From Methylobacterium sp. B4 (GTDB lineage Bacteria > Pseudomonadota > Alphaproteobacteria > Rhizobiales > Beijerinckiaceae): DNA of 64,000 bases. The stretch is from positions 124,001 to 188,000 of the forward strand of contig NZ_QJJJ01000001.1 in assembly GCF_003201865.1 (NCBI RefSeq), read 5' to 3'. How positions within the stretch are numbered: the stretch's first letter is position 1; each line of letters begins with the position of its first letter. The notes beneath the pieces are model-generated. The model was not told the origin of the DNA. It ran no database searches and saw nothing but the letters and a program-made list of their open reading frames with translations. A program made the position numbers and the translations under genes. Of this stretch, positions 47,191-54,994 are shown piece by piece.

Positions 47191-48225
47191 TCAGTGCGCC
47201 CGGGCGACGCAGAAATCGACCACCTGCAGCAGGGCGGCCTTCATCGGCCCGCTCGGGAACGGGGCCAGGGCCGCGCGGGCCTGATCGCCGTAATGGCGGG
47301 CGCGCTCGATCGTGTCGTCCAGGGCGCGGTGGCGGCGCAGGATCGCCAGCGCCTGCTGAAGGTCGCCCTCCCCCAGATCCTCCCGTTCGAGGGTGCGGCG
47401 CCAGAAGGCGCGCTCCTCGTCGGTGCCGCGGCGGAGCGCCAGCACGATCGGCAGAGTGATCTTGCCCTCGCGAAAATCGTCGCCGACATTCTTGCCCAGC
47501 GAGGCGCTGGTCCCGCCGTAATCGAGCACGTCGTCGATGAGCTGGAAGGCGATGCCGAGATTCATGCCGTAGGCGCGGCAGGCGGCCTGCTCCGCGTCCG
47601 GCCGCCGGCTCAGAACGGGGCCGACCTCGCAGGCCGCCGCGAACAGCTCCGCGGTCTTGCCGCGGATCACGGCGAGATACTCGTCCTCGCTGGTCTCGAT
47701 GTTCTTGGCGGCGGTGAGCTGCATCACCTCGCCCTCGGCGATCACGGTGGCGGCCGCCGAGAGGATGTCGAGGGCGCGCAGGGAGCCGACCTCGACCATC
47801 ATGCGGAAGGCTTGGCCCAGCAGAAAGTCGCCGACGAGTACGCTCGCCTCGTTGCCCCACTTGATGCGAGCGGCCACGCGCCCGCGGCGCATGTCGCTCT
47901 CGTCCACCACGTCGTCGTGCAGCAGCGTGGCGGTGTGCATGAACTCGACCGCGGCAGCGAGCTTCACGGCGCCGTCCGCCCGCGGATCGTCCGCACCGTA
48001 GCCGCACAGGTCGGCGCAGGCCAGCGTCAGGATCGGGCGCAGGCGCTTGCCGCCCGACGCGATCAGGTGATTGGCGACCTCGGGGATCATCGCCACGTCG
48101 GAGCCCGTGCGCGACAGGATGGTCGCGTTCACCCCCTCCATTCCGGCCGCAACGAGGCCGACGAGATCGGTGAGGCTGGCCTCCGGATCGGAGCGGCCCT
48201 CATCGAGGGAAACGACGACGCCCAA
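47191..48225 (-). CDS. Polyprenyl (octaprenyl/decaprenyl) diphosphate synthase
   Basis: Trans-isoprenyl synthase of about 344 residues that makes the ubiquinone side chain. The first Asp-rich motif is LLHDDVVDESDMRRG and the second is QLIDDVLDYGG; GGKRLRPILTLAC binds the substrate diphosphate. The start is a TTG at 48225 (MGVVVSLDEG) with GGAGG 8 nt upstream. A longer frame to an ATG at 48354 adds a Cys/Gly/Arg-rich stretch absent from homologs. Chain length cannot be told from sequence; decaprenyl (Q10) is usual in this order. It converges with ispE. Confidence 0.92.
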   Translation of the reverse strand: MGVVVSLDEGRSDPEASLTDLVGLVAAGMEGVNATILSRTGSDVAMIPEVANHLIASGGKRLRPILTLACADLCGYGADDPRADGAVKLAAAVEFMHTATLLHDDVVDESDMRRGRVAARIKWGNEASVLVGDFLLGQAFRMMVEVGSLRALDILSAAATVIAEGEVMQLTAAKNIETSEDEYLAVIRGKTAELFAAACEVGPVLSRRPDAEQAACRAYGMNLGIAFQLIDDVLDYGGTSASLGKNVGDDFREGKITLPIVLALRRGTDEERAFWRRTLEREDLGEGDLQQALAILRRHRALDDTIERARHYGDQARAALAPFPSGPMKAALLQVVDFCVARAH

Positions 48226-48506
48226 ACGCGATGCCTCCGGAAAACCCACTGCCGGCGCCCTGCCGGAACCCCTGCCCCGCGGCTGCCCCTGTCGCACGGG
48301 GCCGGGCGCACTGCAACACGTGCCCGTGACGCACGGCTGCACGAAGGCATGCATGGTTCCGGACCAGCCTGCCGCGGAGCGGAGCGGCGACGCACGGGAA
48401 AGAGCGCGCCGGGACAGGCACTTGGCATCGTACCCGATTGCATCGCCATCGCGTCTGGCTCTAGGAGCGGAAGGCCGCGCATTCGGCCGGATGGGGACAG
48501 GGCGCC

Positions 48507-48734
48507 GTGACGGAACTGATCCGCAGCAACGACATCGTCCTGATCGGCTTCGCCCGCTCGCTCTTGGAGGAAGCTCAGATTCCGCTCTTCGTGGCCGACG
48601 AGCATATGAGCCTGATGGAGGGCTCGATCGGCATGTTCGGGCGCCGCCTGCTGGTGCCCGACGACCACGCGCGGCAGGCCCGGCGCATCCTCACGGATGC
48701 GGGGCTGGCCGCCGAACTGCGCGATGAGCGCTGA
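48507..48734 (+). CDS. DUF2007 putative signal-transducing protein
   Basis: A 75-residue protein of the DUF2007 family. The pattern TELIRSNDIVLIGFARSLL, then EEAQIPLFVADEHMS, and LLVPDDHARQARRILTDAG at the end, is typical. Some DUF2007 proteins resemble PII-like ferredoxin folds, but function is unknown. The start is a GTG with a GGACAGGG site. The gene overlaps the following methyltransferase by 11 nt, so the two are translationally coupled. Confidence 0.87.
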   Translation: MTELIRSNDIVLIGFARSLLEEAQIPLFVADEHMSLMEGSIGMFGRRLLVPDDHARQARRILTDAGLAAELRDER

Positions 48735-49476
48735 GCCGGACCTCTTTCTCGGCGGACGCCTGCGCCTGCGCCAGCCCGCCCGCGGCGCGCACCGCGCCGG
48801 CACCGACGCGGTGCTGCTCGCGCGATGGCTGGCTCCAAGGCCCAGCGAGACGATCTACGACCTCGGTGCCGCCACGGGGGCGGTCGGGCTCGCGGTGGCG
48901 CGGCTCGCGGACGATTGCCGCGTGGTGCTGGTGGAGCGCGAGGCGGCGCTCGCGGCCCTGGCCCGGGAGAACGCCCGCGACAACGGCCTGGACGACCGCG
49001 TCCGCGTCGTCGAGGCGGATCTGCTGGCGCCGGGAGCGCAGCGCCGGGCAGCGGGCCTGCTTCCCGCCACCGCCGACGCGGTGCTGACCAACCCGCCCTT
49101 CTTCGAGGCGGGCGGCCACCGCCCCTCCCCCGTCCCGGAGAAGGCCTCGGCGCATACCTTCGCGGAGGGCAGCCTCGACGGCTGGCTGAGAACCTGCGCC
49201 GACCTGCTGTGCCCGGGCGGGCGGCTCGGCTTGATCCATCGGGCGGATGCCCTGCCCGCCTGCCTCGAAGCCCTGCACGGGCGCTTCGGAGATTGTGCAA
49301 TCCGCCCCGTCCACGCACGGGCCGACCGCCCGGCAATCCGCGTCCTGATCGCGGCGGTGAAGGGGAGCCGGGCCCTGCTGCGCCTGCTGCCGCCCTTGGT
49401 GCTTCAGGACGAGGCGGGGCGCTTCACCCCGGAAGCCGGGGCGCTGCACCGGGGCGAGCCCTGGCCGCCATCATGA
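48724..49476 (+). CDS. tRNA1(Val) (adenine-N6)-methyltransferase-like protein
   Basis: Class I SAM methyltransferase of 250 residues in the TrmN6/YfiC group. Motif I is YDLGAATGAVGLAVARL, and the N6-adenine catalytic motif is LTNPPFFEAGGHR (NPPF). The N-terminal FLGGRLRLRQPARGAHRAGTD region binds substrate and fits the family. It may methylate tRNA or another RNA. It overlaps the end of the DUF2007 gene. A strong hairpin separates its stop from the convergent gene. Confidence 0.87.
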   Translation: MSAEPDLFLGGRLRLRQPARGAHRAGTDAVLLARWLAPRPSETIYDLGAATGAVGLAVARLADDCRVVLVEREAALAALARENARDNGLDDRVRVVEADLLAPGAQRRAAGLLPATADAVLTNPPFFEAGGHRPSPVPEKASAHTFAEGSLDGWLRTCADLLCPGGRLGLIHRADALPACLEALHGRFGDCAIRPVHARADRPAIRVLIAAVKGSRALLRLLPPLVLQDEAGRFTPEAGALHRGEPWPPS

Positions 49477-49501
49477 AAAAGGGCGCCCGGCCGGGCGCCC
49501 T
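49476..49501 (-). terminator. Strong terminator of the repeat-protein gene
   Basis: The perfect palindrome AGGGCGCCCGG/CCGGGCGCCCT (49480-49501) is followed on the minus strand by a run of five T (49480-49476), so it is an intrinsic terminator for the gene that ends at 49525. On the plus strand it lies just after the methyltransferase stop. Confidence 0.8.
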
Positions 49502-49524
49502 CTCGAAGACGGCTGTTCCGCGCC

Positions 49525-49950
49525 TCAGTACCAGGGGCGGTAGAAGTGCGGACGGTGATGGTAGCGCACCCCCCAATAGGGACGGCGATAGTAGTGGCGC
49601 GGCCGCCAGTAAGCGCGGCGATAATAGGCGCGCGGACGCCAGTAGGCGCGGCGGTAATAGGGCCGTGGCCGCCAGTAAGCGCGACGGTAATAGGGACGGG
49701 GCCTCCAGTAGGCGCGACGGTAATAGGGACGGGGCCTCCAGTAGGCCCGGCGATAATAATGGCGCGGGCGCCAGTAGGCCCGGCGGTAGTAGCGCCGGCC
49801 GTACCAGCCGACCGGGTTGATCAGCGGGGTCTCGGCGGTGGCCCCCGAGAGGGGCGCGACGGGCAGCGGGGCGGCGTTCGCCGTGGCGTTCAGGCCGGCG
49901 AGACCGCCGAGCATCCCGAACGCCAGGATGAGCAGACGTAGGATACGCAT
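49525..49950 (-). CDS. Exported repeat protein rich in Tyr, Arg and Trp
   Basis: A 141-residue protein. A signal peptide (residues 1-27, ending ATANAA) is followed by six tandem 11-residue repeats, YYRRAYWRPR plus one variable residue (H, P or A), at residues 54-119, then a degenerate copy and FYRPWY. The mature part is strongly basic and aromatic and should be envelope-exposed or surface-attached. No family is recognised, though short Tyr/Arg/Trp-rich secreted proteins are frequent in Methylobacterium. AAGGAG lies 11 nt before the ATG. Confidence 0.75.
   Translation of the reverse strand: MRILRLLILAFGMLGGLAGLNATANAAPLPVAPLSGATAETPLINPVGWYGRRYYRRAYWRPRHYYRRAYWRPRPYYRRAYWRPRPYYRRAYWRPRPYYRRAYWRPRAYYRRAYWRPRHYYRRPYWGVRYHHRPHFYRPWY
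49594..49791. repeat. Six 33-bp in-frame tandem repeats
   Basis: Six contiguous 33-bp units (49594-49791) lie inside the exported Tyr/Arg/Trp protein gene, with a seventh degenerate copy. The units at 49693-49725 and 49660-49692 are nearly identical. The 33-bp period keeps the frame, so copy number can change by slippage without breaking the protein. Confidence 0.85.
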
Positions 49951-50206
49951 CGGGCAGAGACTCCTTCCGTTCCGTCCGGTTCGTTCCGGGCCGCGCGGAC
50001 GGTCCACGACCTCGCCGGACCGGGACGAAGCCCGGGCATGGCCGAAAAGAACGTCGCGCGGCCAAGTTCGGTTCGCTCCCGGCGCGACTTCGTGAACGTT
50101 CCGGCACCCTCGGGCGGCGATGGATCGGCCGGCCCCCTCCTGCTAACGGGGGCGGACCTTCGCGCACGACTCCGCGCCCACGCCCTGCGCATCCCGAGAC
50201 GCCGCC

Positions 50207-51067
50207 ATGCCGCTTGCCCTCCCGAACTGGATGCGCGCCCTCCTGCCCCGCCGCTTCCGAAAGGAGGTTGCGCGCGTGTCGGTGGTGCGCCTGAGCGGGG
50301 CCATCGGCGCGGTCTCGCCGATCCGGCCGGGCCTCTCGATCGGCACGGTGGCGCCGAGCCTGGAGCGGGCGTTCTCCGTGCCCGGCCTCTCGGCGGTGGC
50401 CCTCGTCATCAACTCGCCCGGCGGCTCGCCGGTGCAGTCCCACCTGATCTACCGGCGCATCCGGGCGCTCGCGACGGAGAAGGACGTCAAGGTCTTCGCC
50501 TTCGTGGAGGATGCCGCGGCCTCGGGCGGCTACATGATCGCCTGCGCTGCCGACGAGATCGTGGCCGATCCCGCCTCGCTCGTCGGCTCCATCGGCGTGG
50601 TCTCGGCGGGCTTCGGCTTCGACCGGCTGATCGAGCGCATCGGCGTCGAGCGGCGCGTCCACACCCAGGGCGAGGCCAAGGCGATGCTCGACCCGTTCCG
50701 TCCCGAGAATCCGCAGGACATCGTCCGCCTGAAGGAGATCCAGGCGGACGTGCAGGCGCTGTTCACCGGTCTGGTGCGCGAGCGCCGGCCGGCGCTGGAC
50801 GCCAGCCGCGACCTCTTCACCGGCGCAGTCTGGACCGGGCGGCAGGCGGTGGAACTCGGCCTCGTCGATGCGCTGGGCGACCTGCGCGGCACCCTGCGGG
50901 CCCGCTACGGCGACACGGTGGAACTGCGCCTCGTGGCCGAGGCCCGCGGCTCGTGGATCGCCCGCCTCCTGCGCCGGGCCGGTCCGGGCCAGACGGCGAC
51001 TGAGCTTCCCGATGCGCTGATCGCGGCGGTGGAGGAGCGCGCTGCCTGGGCGCGGCTCGGGTTGTAG
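50207..51067 (+). CDS. S49 family signal peptide peptidase-like protein
   Basis: A 286-residue Ser-Lys protease of the SppA/SohB family. Signature parts are LVINSPGGSPVQSHL (oxyanion region), AAASGGYMIACAADEI with the nucleophilic Ser, VGSIGVVSAGFGF and the region EAKAMLDPFRPENP, whose Lys is the likely general base. There is no clear membrane anchor, unlike full-length SppA, so it may act in the cytoplasm or be membrane-associated. It is a short version comparable to SohB-like proteins in Hyphomicrobiales. Confidence 0.88.
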   Translation: MPLALPNWMRALLPRRFRKEVARVSVVRLSGAIGAVSPIRPGLSIGTVAPSLERAFSVPGLSAVALVINSPGGSPVQSHLIYRRIRALATEKDVKVFAFVEDAAASGGYMIACAADEIVADPASLVGSIGVVSAGFGFDRLIERIGVERRVHTQGEAKAMLDPFRPENPQDIVRLKEIQADVQALFTGLVRERRPALDASRDLFTGAVWTGRQAVELGLVDALGDLRGTLRARYGDTVELRLVAEARGSWIARLLRRAGPGQTATELPDALIAAVEERAAWARLGL

Positions 51068-51278
51068 GCGGGGCCGCAGAGCTTCGACGACGCCTCTGCC
51101 GGGCTCGAAGGCCGCACATAAGCGGTCATCGTCCCGATCCCGTTTGGCATCGTTTGATAGTAACACCGGAGATAAAATGAAAGCGGCGCGTGCAGCTGGG
51201 GCCGCAACGCGCCGCAAGTTGGTTCCTGGTCTCAGAACGGAACTGAATAGTGCATACCCTATGCGGGTGTTGTTCGCC

Positions 51279-51308
51279 GTGTCGTGCTTGCAACAAGGCG
51301 CACGACAC
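51279..51308. repeat. Hairpin GTGTCGTGC...GCACGACAC
   Basis: Perfect 9-bp arms (51279-51287 and 51300-51308) with a 12-nt loop in the low-GC intergenic region. No T-run follows. It may be part of a small RNA or a decayed element. Confidence 0.4.
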
Positions 51309-51366
51309 CGCTGTTATTCGTGTGTCATACTATAGGATCTGTCATCTCAGCTTGACGATCTGGAAA

Positions 51367-51606
51367 ATGCGATCCTCGATCGATTTGATCGGCAGGGTTT
51401 TCGCTGGAGCGATCGAGGAGATCCTGCCGCCCGCAGCCGAGCCCTATGCGTTGAATGAGGATTGTTTTGCACCGGCATCGGAACGTCCGCCCGTCATGGC
51501 ACGAGAAACGGCGGCGACCTCCGTCCGCAATACGCTGGCCGAACCGCAGAATCGCGGCGCCGAGAGGCCGCGCGTCGAGACAACGCCACCCTTGCGCTTC
51601 GTCTGA
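51367..51606 (+). CDS. Possible small ORF in low-GC region
   Basis: A 79-residue ORF starting MRSSIDLIGRVFAGAIEEI and ending VETTPPLRFV. The first 25 residues could form an amphipathic helix; the rest looks disordered. No good ribosome-binding site and no recognised family, so it may be spurious or a remnant. Confidence 0.22.
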   Translation: MRSSIDLIGRVFAGAIEEILPPAAEPYALNEDCFAPASERPPVMARETAATSVRNTLAEPQNRGAERPRVETTPPLRFV

Positions 51607-51670
51607 CACATCTCGCACCCGATCGATTGGCTGCGCGCCGCGCTGCCGCTTGTCGACGCCTCAAATCTCC

Positions 51671-51703
51671 TGTACCGATCGGTCCTGATTTTACTGAACG
51701 GTA
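51671..51703. promoter_or_regulatory. Tandem TetR-operator-like palindromes
   Basis: Two related palindromes. The first has the perfect core ACCGATCGGT (51674-51683) within TGTACCGATCGGTCC. The second is TACTGAACGGTA (51692-51703), imperfect. Together they form outer half-sites TGTACC...GGTACA. They lie directly before the DUF1348-TetR operon, so autoregulation by the TetR protein is likely. Confidence 0.5.
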
Positions 51704-51717
51704 CAGAAAGGCTTGCG

Positions 51718-52182
51718 ATGTCTCGTCCTCCCTTCCCGCCCTTCACCGCCGGGACCGCCGCGCAGAAGGCGCGCATGGCCGAGGATGCCTGGAACAGCCG
51801 CGACCCGGAGCGCGTCGCGCAGGCCTACACGCCGGACAGCATCTGGCGGAACCGGGCCGAGTTCATCCGCGGCCGCGAAGAGATCGCCGCCTTCCTGCGG
51901 CGCAAATGGGCGCGGGAACTGGAGTATCGCCTGATCAAGGAGGTCTGGGCGCATCGGGACGACCGGATCGCCGTCCGCTTCGCCTACGAGTGGCGCGACG
52001 ACAGCGGACAATGGTTCCGCTCCTACGGCAACGAGAACTGGGAGTTCGACGAGGCGGGCCTGATGCGCCACCGGCTCGCCTCCATCAACGATCTGCCCAT
52101 CGCTGAGGCGGAACGGAAGTACCATTGGCCGCTCGGCCGGCGTCCCGACGACCATCCGTCCTTGAGCGATCTGGGCCTCTGA
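51718..52182 (+). CDS. DUF1348 family NTF2-like protein
   Basis: A 154-residue SnoaL/NTF2-fold protein of the DUF1348 family: [58 protein letters not shown] and [17 protein letters not shown] are the family hallmarks. Function is unknown, and many are induced with efflux or detoxification genes. It starts the operon with a TetR regulator 3 nt downstream and has putative operators upstream. Confidence 0.9.
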   Translation: MSRPPFPPFTAGTAAQKARMAEDAWNSRDPERVAQAYTPDSIWRNRAEFIRGREEIAAFLRRKWARELEYRLIKEVWAHRDDRIAVRFAYEWRDDSGQWFRSYGNENWEFDEAGLMRHRLASINDLPIAEAERKYHWPLGRRPDDHPSLSDLGL

Positions 52183-52185
52183 GGC

Positions 52186-52758
52186 GTGGCGCGCCGCGTC
52201 GCCGAGCGCTCGGACCTGCTGCCGCTGCTCGCGGAGGTGTTTCGCGAGCACGGCTACGAGGGCGCGAGCCTCGCGCTGATCGCGAAGGCGACGGGGCTCG
52301 GCAAGGGCAGCCTCTACCACTTCTTCCCAGGGGGGAAGGCGGAGATGGCGCGGGCCGTGCTCGTCGAGATCGACGGCTGGTTCGAGGCCAACGTCTTCGC
52401 CCCTCTCCGCGGCGCGGAGGATCCAGCCGGAGCGGTGGCGGCCATGTTCGGAACCGTGAGCGACTACTTCCGCTCCGGCCGCCGGGTCTGCCTCGTCGGC
52501 GCCCTCAGCCTCAGCGATGCCCGCGACCTCTTCGCGGGCGCCCTACGGGACTACTTCGCTCGCTGGGTCGAGGCCTTGGCGCAGGCCCTGGCGCGGGCCG
52601 GCCACGCGCGCGATGCGGCCGGTCCCCTCGCCGAGGAGATCGTGGGTGGAATCCAGGGTGCCGTGGTCCTGGCCCGGGCGCTCGACCGCCCGGAGGCGTT
52701 CGAGCGGATTCTCGCGAGCCTGCGGGCGCGAAGTCTCGCGCTTCCGCGTTCCGCCTGA
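52186..52758 (+). CDS. TetR/AcrR family regulator
   Basis: A 190-residue repressor. The N-terminal helix-turn-helix is FREHGYEGASLALIAKATGLGKGSLYHFFPGGK. The C-terminal ligand domain (DYFARWVEALAQALARAG, EEIVGGIQGAVVLARALD) is of the LmrA/YxaF-like group. It starts with GTG 3 nt after the DUF1348 stop, so the pair is one operon and probably autoregulated. The ligand is unknown. It converges with a small secreted protein gene, with stops 4 nt apart. Confidence 0.92.
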   Translation: MARRVAERSDLLPLLAEVFREHGYEGASLALIAKATGLGKGSLYHFFPGGKAEMARAVLVEIDGWFEANVFAPLRGAEDPAGAVAAMFGTVSDYFRSGRRVCLVGALSLSDARDLFAGALRDYFARWVEALAQALARAGHARDAAGPLAEEIVGGIQGAVVLARALDRPEAFERILASLRARSLALPRSA

Positions 52759-52762
52759 CGCC

Positions 52763-53008
52763 TCAGCGGGCGCAGCCGGCCGGAGCGGCGGCGTAGCCGC
52801 TATAGACCACGCGGACCTTGCGGGTGCAGCTCTCGGGGGTGGCAAGCGCGGCCACCGGGGCAACGTCGACCGGCGCGACCGCCAGGGTCTTCTCCACCGT
52901 CTCGCTTCCGTCCGAGGTGGCCAGAGCGTTGGAGGCGCCCATCACGAGCGGCGTGGCGGCGAGCGAGGCCGCGACGAGGGCGGCGAAAACAGTCAATCCC
53001 TTGCGCAT
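52763..53008 (-). CDS. Small secreted protein of unknown function
   Basis: An 81-residue protein with a clear signal peptide (residues 1-28, cleavage near ASNALA). The mature part is Ala/Val-rich and carries two Cys residues at the C-terminus (ESCTRKVRV and PAGCAR), possibly one disulfide. No known family. A GGAAC-N17-AGTT site 66 nt upstream is a weak EcfG promoter candidate. Confidence 0.62.
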   Translation of the reverse strand: MRKGLTVFAALVAASLAATPLVMGASNALATSDGSETVEKTLAVAPVDVAPVAALATPESCTRKVRVVYSGYAAAPAGCAR

Positions 53009-53072
53009 GATCTTTCGAACCGTTGTATCCGCCCGCCCTGCCGGCGAAGCGTGGCTGTTCATTTGCCGTATT

Positions 53073-53098
53073 AACTTGGCAGAAACCTTTGCCGTTCC
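53073..53098 (-). promoter_or_regulatory. Weak EcfG promoter candidate
   Basis: Minus strand: GGAAC (53098-53094), 17 nt, AGTT (53076-53073). One mismatch to the EcfG -10 element. It is 66 nt upstream of the small secreted protein. Confidence 0.35.
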
Positions 53099-53258
53099 CC
53101 CTGTCGGGCCTCGAGGTGCAAAAAGATGTGTCGGCGCGCACGAAGCGTGGCGGGACGGGCGAATGCGTGCCCCGGCCTCGCAACCGCAGGGCGGCGCCCC
53201 ATATAGAAGGACACCCTCCGCGCAATCCCGTGCTTTGGGCGACCTTGCGGAGGCCGAT

Positions 53259-53417
53259 ATGGCTCACTCTCCCGAAAAAGGGGGCGCACGCCCCGTGTCC
53301 TCCTCGGACTTCAACGATCGCGTGAAGCAGTTGCTGGCCGCCAAGCCGGAAACGGCGATCGTGCCGAAGGAGCGCAAGGAGCGCCGCACCTTCAACCGGT
53401 CCGCCCCCCGGACCTGA
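53259..53417 (+). CDS. Small conserved protein upstream of glyQ
   Basis: A 52-residue basic protein: MAHSPEKGGARPVSSSDFND, then RVKQLLAAKPETAIVPKERK and a short Arg/Thr-rich end. No hydrophobic segment. GGAGG lies 6 nt before the ATG. Its position close to glyQ and good codon pattern suggest a real gene, but the function is unknown. Confidence 0.6.
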   Translation: MAHSPEKGGARPVSSSDFNDRVKQLLAAKPETAIVPKERKERRTFNRSAPRT

Positions 53418-53440
53418 CCCGGCCGGGCGGGGTGTTCGCT

Positions 53441-53468
53441 TGACACTCTGCCGCCCGCTCTTAAACGG
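53441..53468 (+). promoter_or_regulatory. Housekeeping promoter of glyQ
   Basis: TTGACA (53441-53446), 16 nt, TAAACG (53463-53468), 33 nt before the glyQ ATG. The -35 is the full consensus. Confidence 0.6.
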
Positions 53469-53501
53469 TCCGGCATCCCCTTTCCTGCCGTCGGACCTTT
53501 C

Positions 53502-54440
53502 ATGCCGAGCGACGCCGACCTCTCGCCCACACGCTCGTTCCAGGGCCTGATCCTGACCCTGCAGCGCTTCTGGGCTGCCAGGGGCTGCGTGATCCTCCAG
53601 CCCTACGACATGGAGGTCGGCGCCGGCACCTTCCATCCGGCCACCACCCTGCGGGCGCTCGGCCCCAAGCCGTGGAAAGCTGCCTACGTGCAGCCCTCGC
53701 GGCGCCCGAAGGATGGGCGCTACGGCGAGAATCCGAACCGGCTGCAACACTACTACCAGTTCCAGGTCATCCTGAAGCCGAACCCCCCCAATCTCCAGGA
53801 GCTCTACCTCGCCTCGCTCGAGGCCATCGGCGTCGATCTCAAGCTCCACGACATCCGTTTCGTCGAGGACGATTGGGAGAGCCCGACGCTCGGCGCCTGG
53901 GGTCTCGGCTGGGAATGCTGGTGCGACGGGATGGAGGTCAGCCAGTTCACCTACTTCCAGCAGGTCGCGGGCTTCGAATGCGCGCCGGTCGCCGGGGAAC
54001 TGACCTACGGGCTGGAGCGGCTGGCCATGTATGTGCAGGGCGTCGAGAACGTCTACGACCTGAACTTCAACGGCGGCGAGGGCGAGGAAAAGGTCACCTA
54101 CGGCGACGTCTTCCTTCAGGCCGAGCAGGAATATTCGCGCCACAACTTCGAGGCCGCCGACACGGCGATGCTGTTTCGTCACTTCGCCGATGCGGAGAAG
54201 GCCTGCCGCCTCTATCTCGAGGCCGGTGCGCCGGAGAGCGAGGGTGCCCGCCACCGAATCGTGCAGCCGGCCTACGACCAGTGCATCAAGGCGAGCCACG
54301 TCTTCAACCTGCTCGACGCCCGCGGCGTGATCTCTGTCACCGAGCGTCAGAGCTATATCCTGCGGGTGCGTGAACTGGCCAAGGCCTGCGGTGCGGCCTG
54401 GCTCAGGACGGAGGCCGGCGGCCACGCCGCCGCGGCCTGA
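53502..54440 (+). CDS. glyQ: Glycine--tRNA ligase alpha subunit
   Basis: Class II aminoacyl-tRNA synthetase subunit of 312 residues that, with GlyS, charges tRNA-Gly (alpha2-beta2 type). The motifs are [20 protein letters not shown] at the start, [18 protein letters not shown] and [13 protein letters not shown]. The length and sequence are typical. glyS is not directly adjacent: about 3.7 kb with a lipocalin-size exported protein, a PhoX-type protein and a Fic gene intervene. The promoter TTGACA-N16-TAAACG precedes it. Confidence 0.97.
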   Translation: MPSDADLSPTRSFQGLILTLQRFWAARGCVILQPYDMEVGAGTFHPATTLRALGPKPWKAAYVQPSRRPKDGRYGENPNRLQHYYQFQVILKPNPPNLQELYLASLEAIGVDLKLHDIRFVEDDWESPTLGAWGLGWECWCDGMEVSQFTYFQQVAGFECAPVAGELTYGLERLAMYVQGVENVYDLNFNGGEGEEKVTYGDVFLQAEQEYSRHNFEAADTAMLFRHFADAEKACRLYLEAGAPESEGARHRIVQPAYDQCIKASHVFNLLDARGVISVTERQSYILRVRELAKACGAAWLRTEAGGHAAAA

Positions 54441-54444
54441 CGCG

Positions 54445-54888
54445 ATGCGCCGCCGCACGCTCTTCGCCGGGGCGCTCGGGCTCGTCGCCGGCCCCGCACT
54501 CGGGCAGTCGGCGGCCGACCCGGTCGAGACGGTGCGGGCCTTCTACGCGGCCGACGACATCAACGCCGTGCGCTTCTACGCCCGAAACCTGCGCGGGCTC
54601 TACGAGCGCGATCAGCGTGAGGCGAAGGGCGAGGTCGGCCGTCTGGGCTTCGCCTTCCACGTCAACGGGCAGGACACCGAACCGGGCTGGACCAAGTCCC
54701 TGCGGCTCACCGCCCTCTCCAGCCGAGGGGACCGGGCCGAGGTGCAGGCACGGTTTCGCAACGGTGGTCCGCAGGAGCTGCGCTACAGCCTTCTGCGCGA
54801 GGCCGGCGCCTGGAAGATCGCGAATGTCCGCTCGCTGAATAGCGAGCGCTGGGATCTGATCGAGATCCTCTCCGCCCCGCTGCCATGA
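54445..54888 (+). CDS. Exported hypothetical protein (DUF3828-like)
   Basis: A 147-residue protein with a signal peptide containing a Tat-like MRRRTLFAG start (cleavage after GQSA, about 23). The mature part follows the pattern PVETVRAFYAADDINAVRFY, LRLTALSSRGDRAEVQARF and YSLLREAGAWKIANVRS. The end (AWKI.NVRS) is like DUF3828/NTF2-type lipoproteins. It starts 4 nt after the glyQ stop and is likely co-transcribed with it. Confidence 0.72.
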   Translation: MRRRTLFAGALGLVAGPALGQSAADPVETVRAFYAADDINAVRFYARNLRGLYERDQREAKGEVGRLGFAFHVNGQDTEPGWTKSLRLTALSSRGDRAEVQARFRNGGPQELRYSLLREAGAWKIANVRSLNSERWDLIEILSAPLP

Positions 54889-54994
54889 GCCGCGATCATG
54901 AGTTGCGAGGGCGTCGCCGGGCCAGGCGCCGTCATCGAAGCGACATTCGATAGGGGTAGCGCCCCGCCTTTCGATGGCTGATCCGAGGCGCACG

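Larger units (their letters stand above)
51068..51717. other. 650-nt low-GC intergenic region
   Basis: The largest stretch without a confident gene. Its GC falls to roughly 50% over 51120-51450. It holds a 9-bp hairpin (51279-51308), a TATAGG box at 51331-51336 and a possible 79-residue ORF (51367-51606). The tandem palindromes before the DUF1348 gene are at its right end. It may contain a decayed gene or a small RNA. Confidence 0.5.

Noticed and set aside
49594..49791. Possible CRISPR array because of 33-bp regular repeats
   Set aside because: The repeats are contiguous without spacers, keep the reading frame and encode an 11-residue protein repeat.
53418..53501. Glycine riboswitch or T-box before glyQ
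   Set aside because: The leader is about 30 nt after a standard promoter, too short for either.
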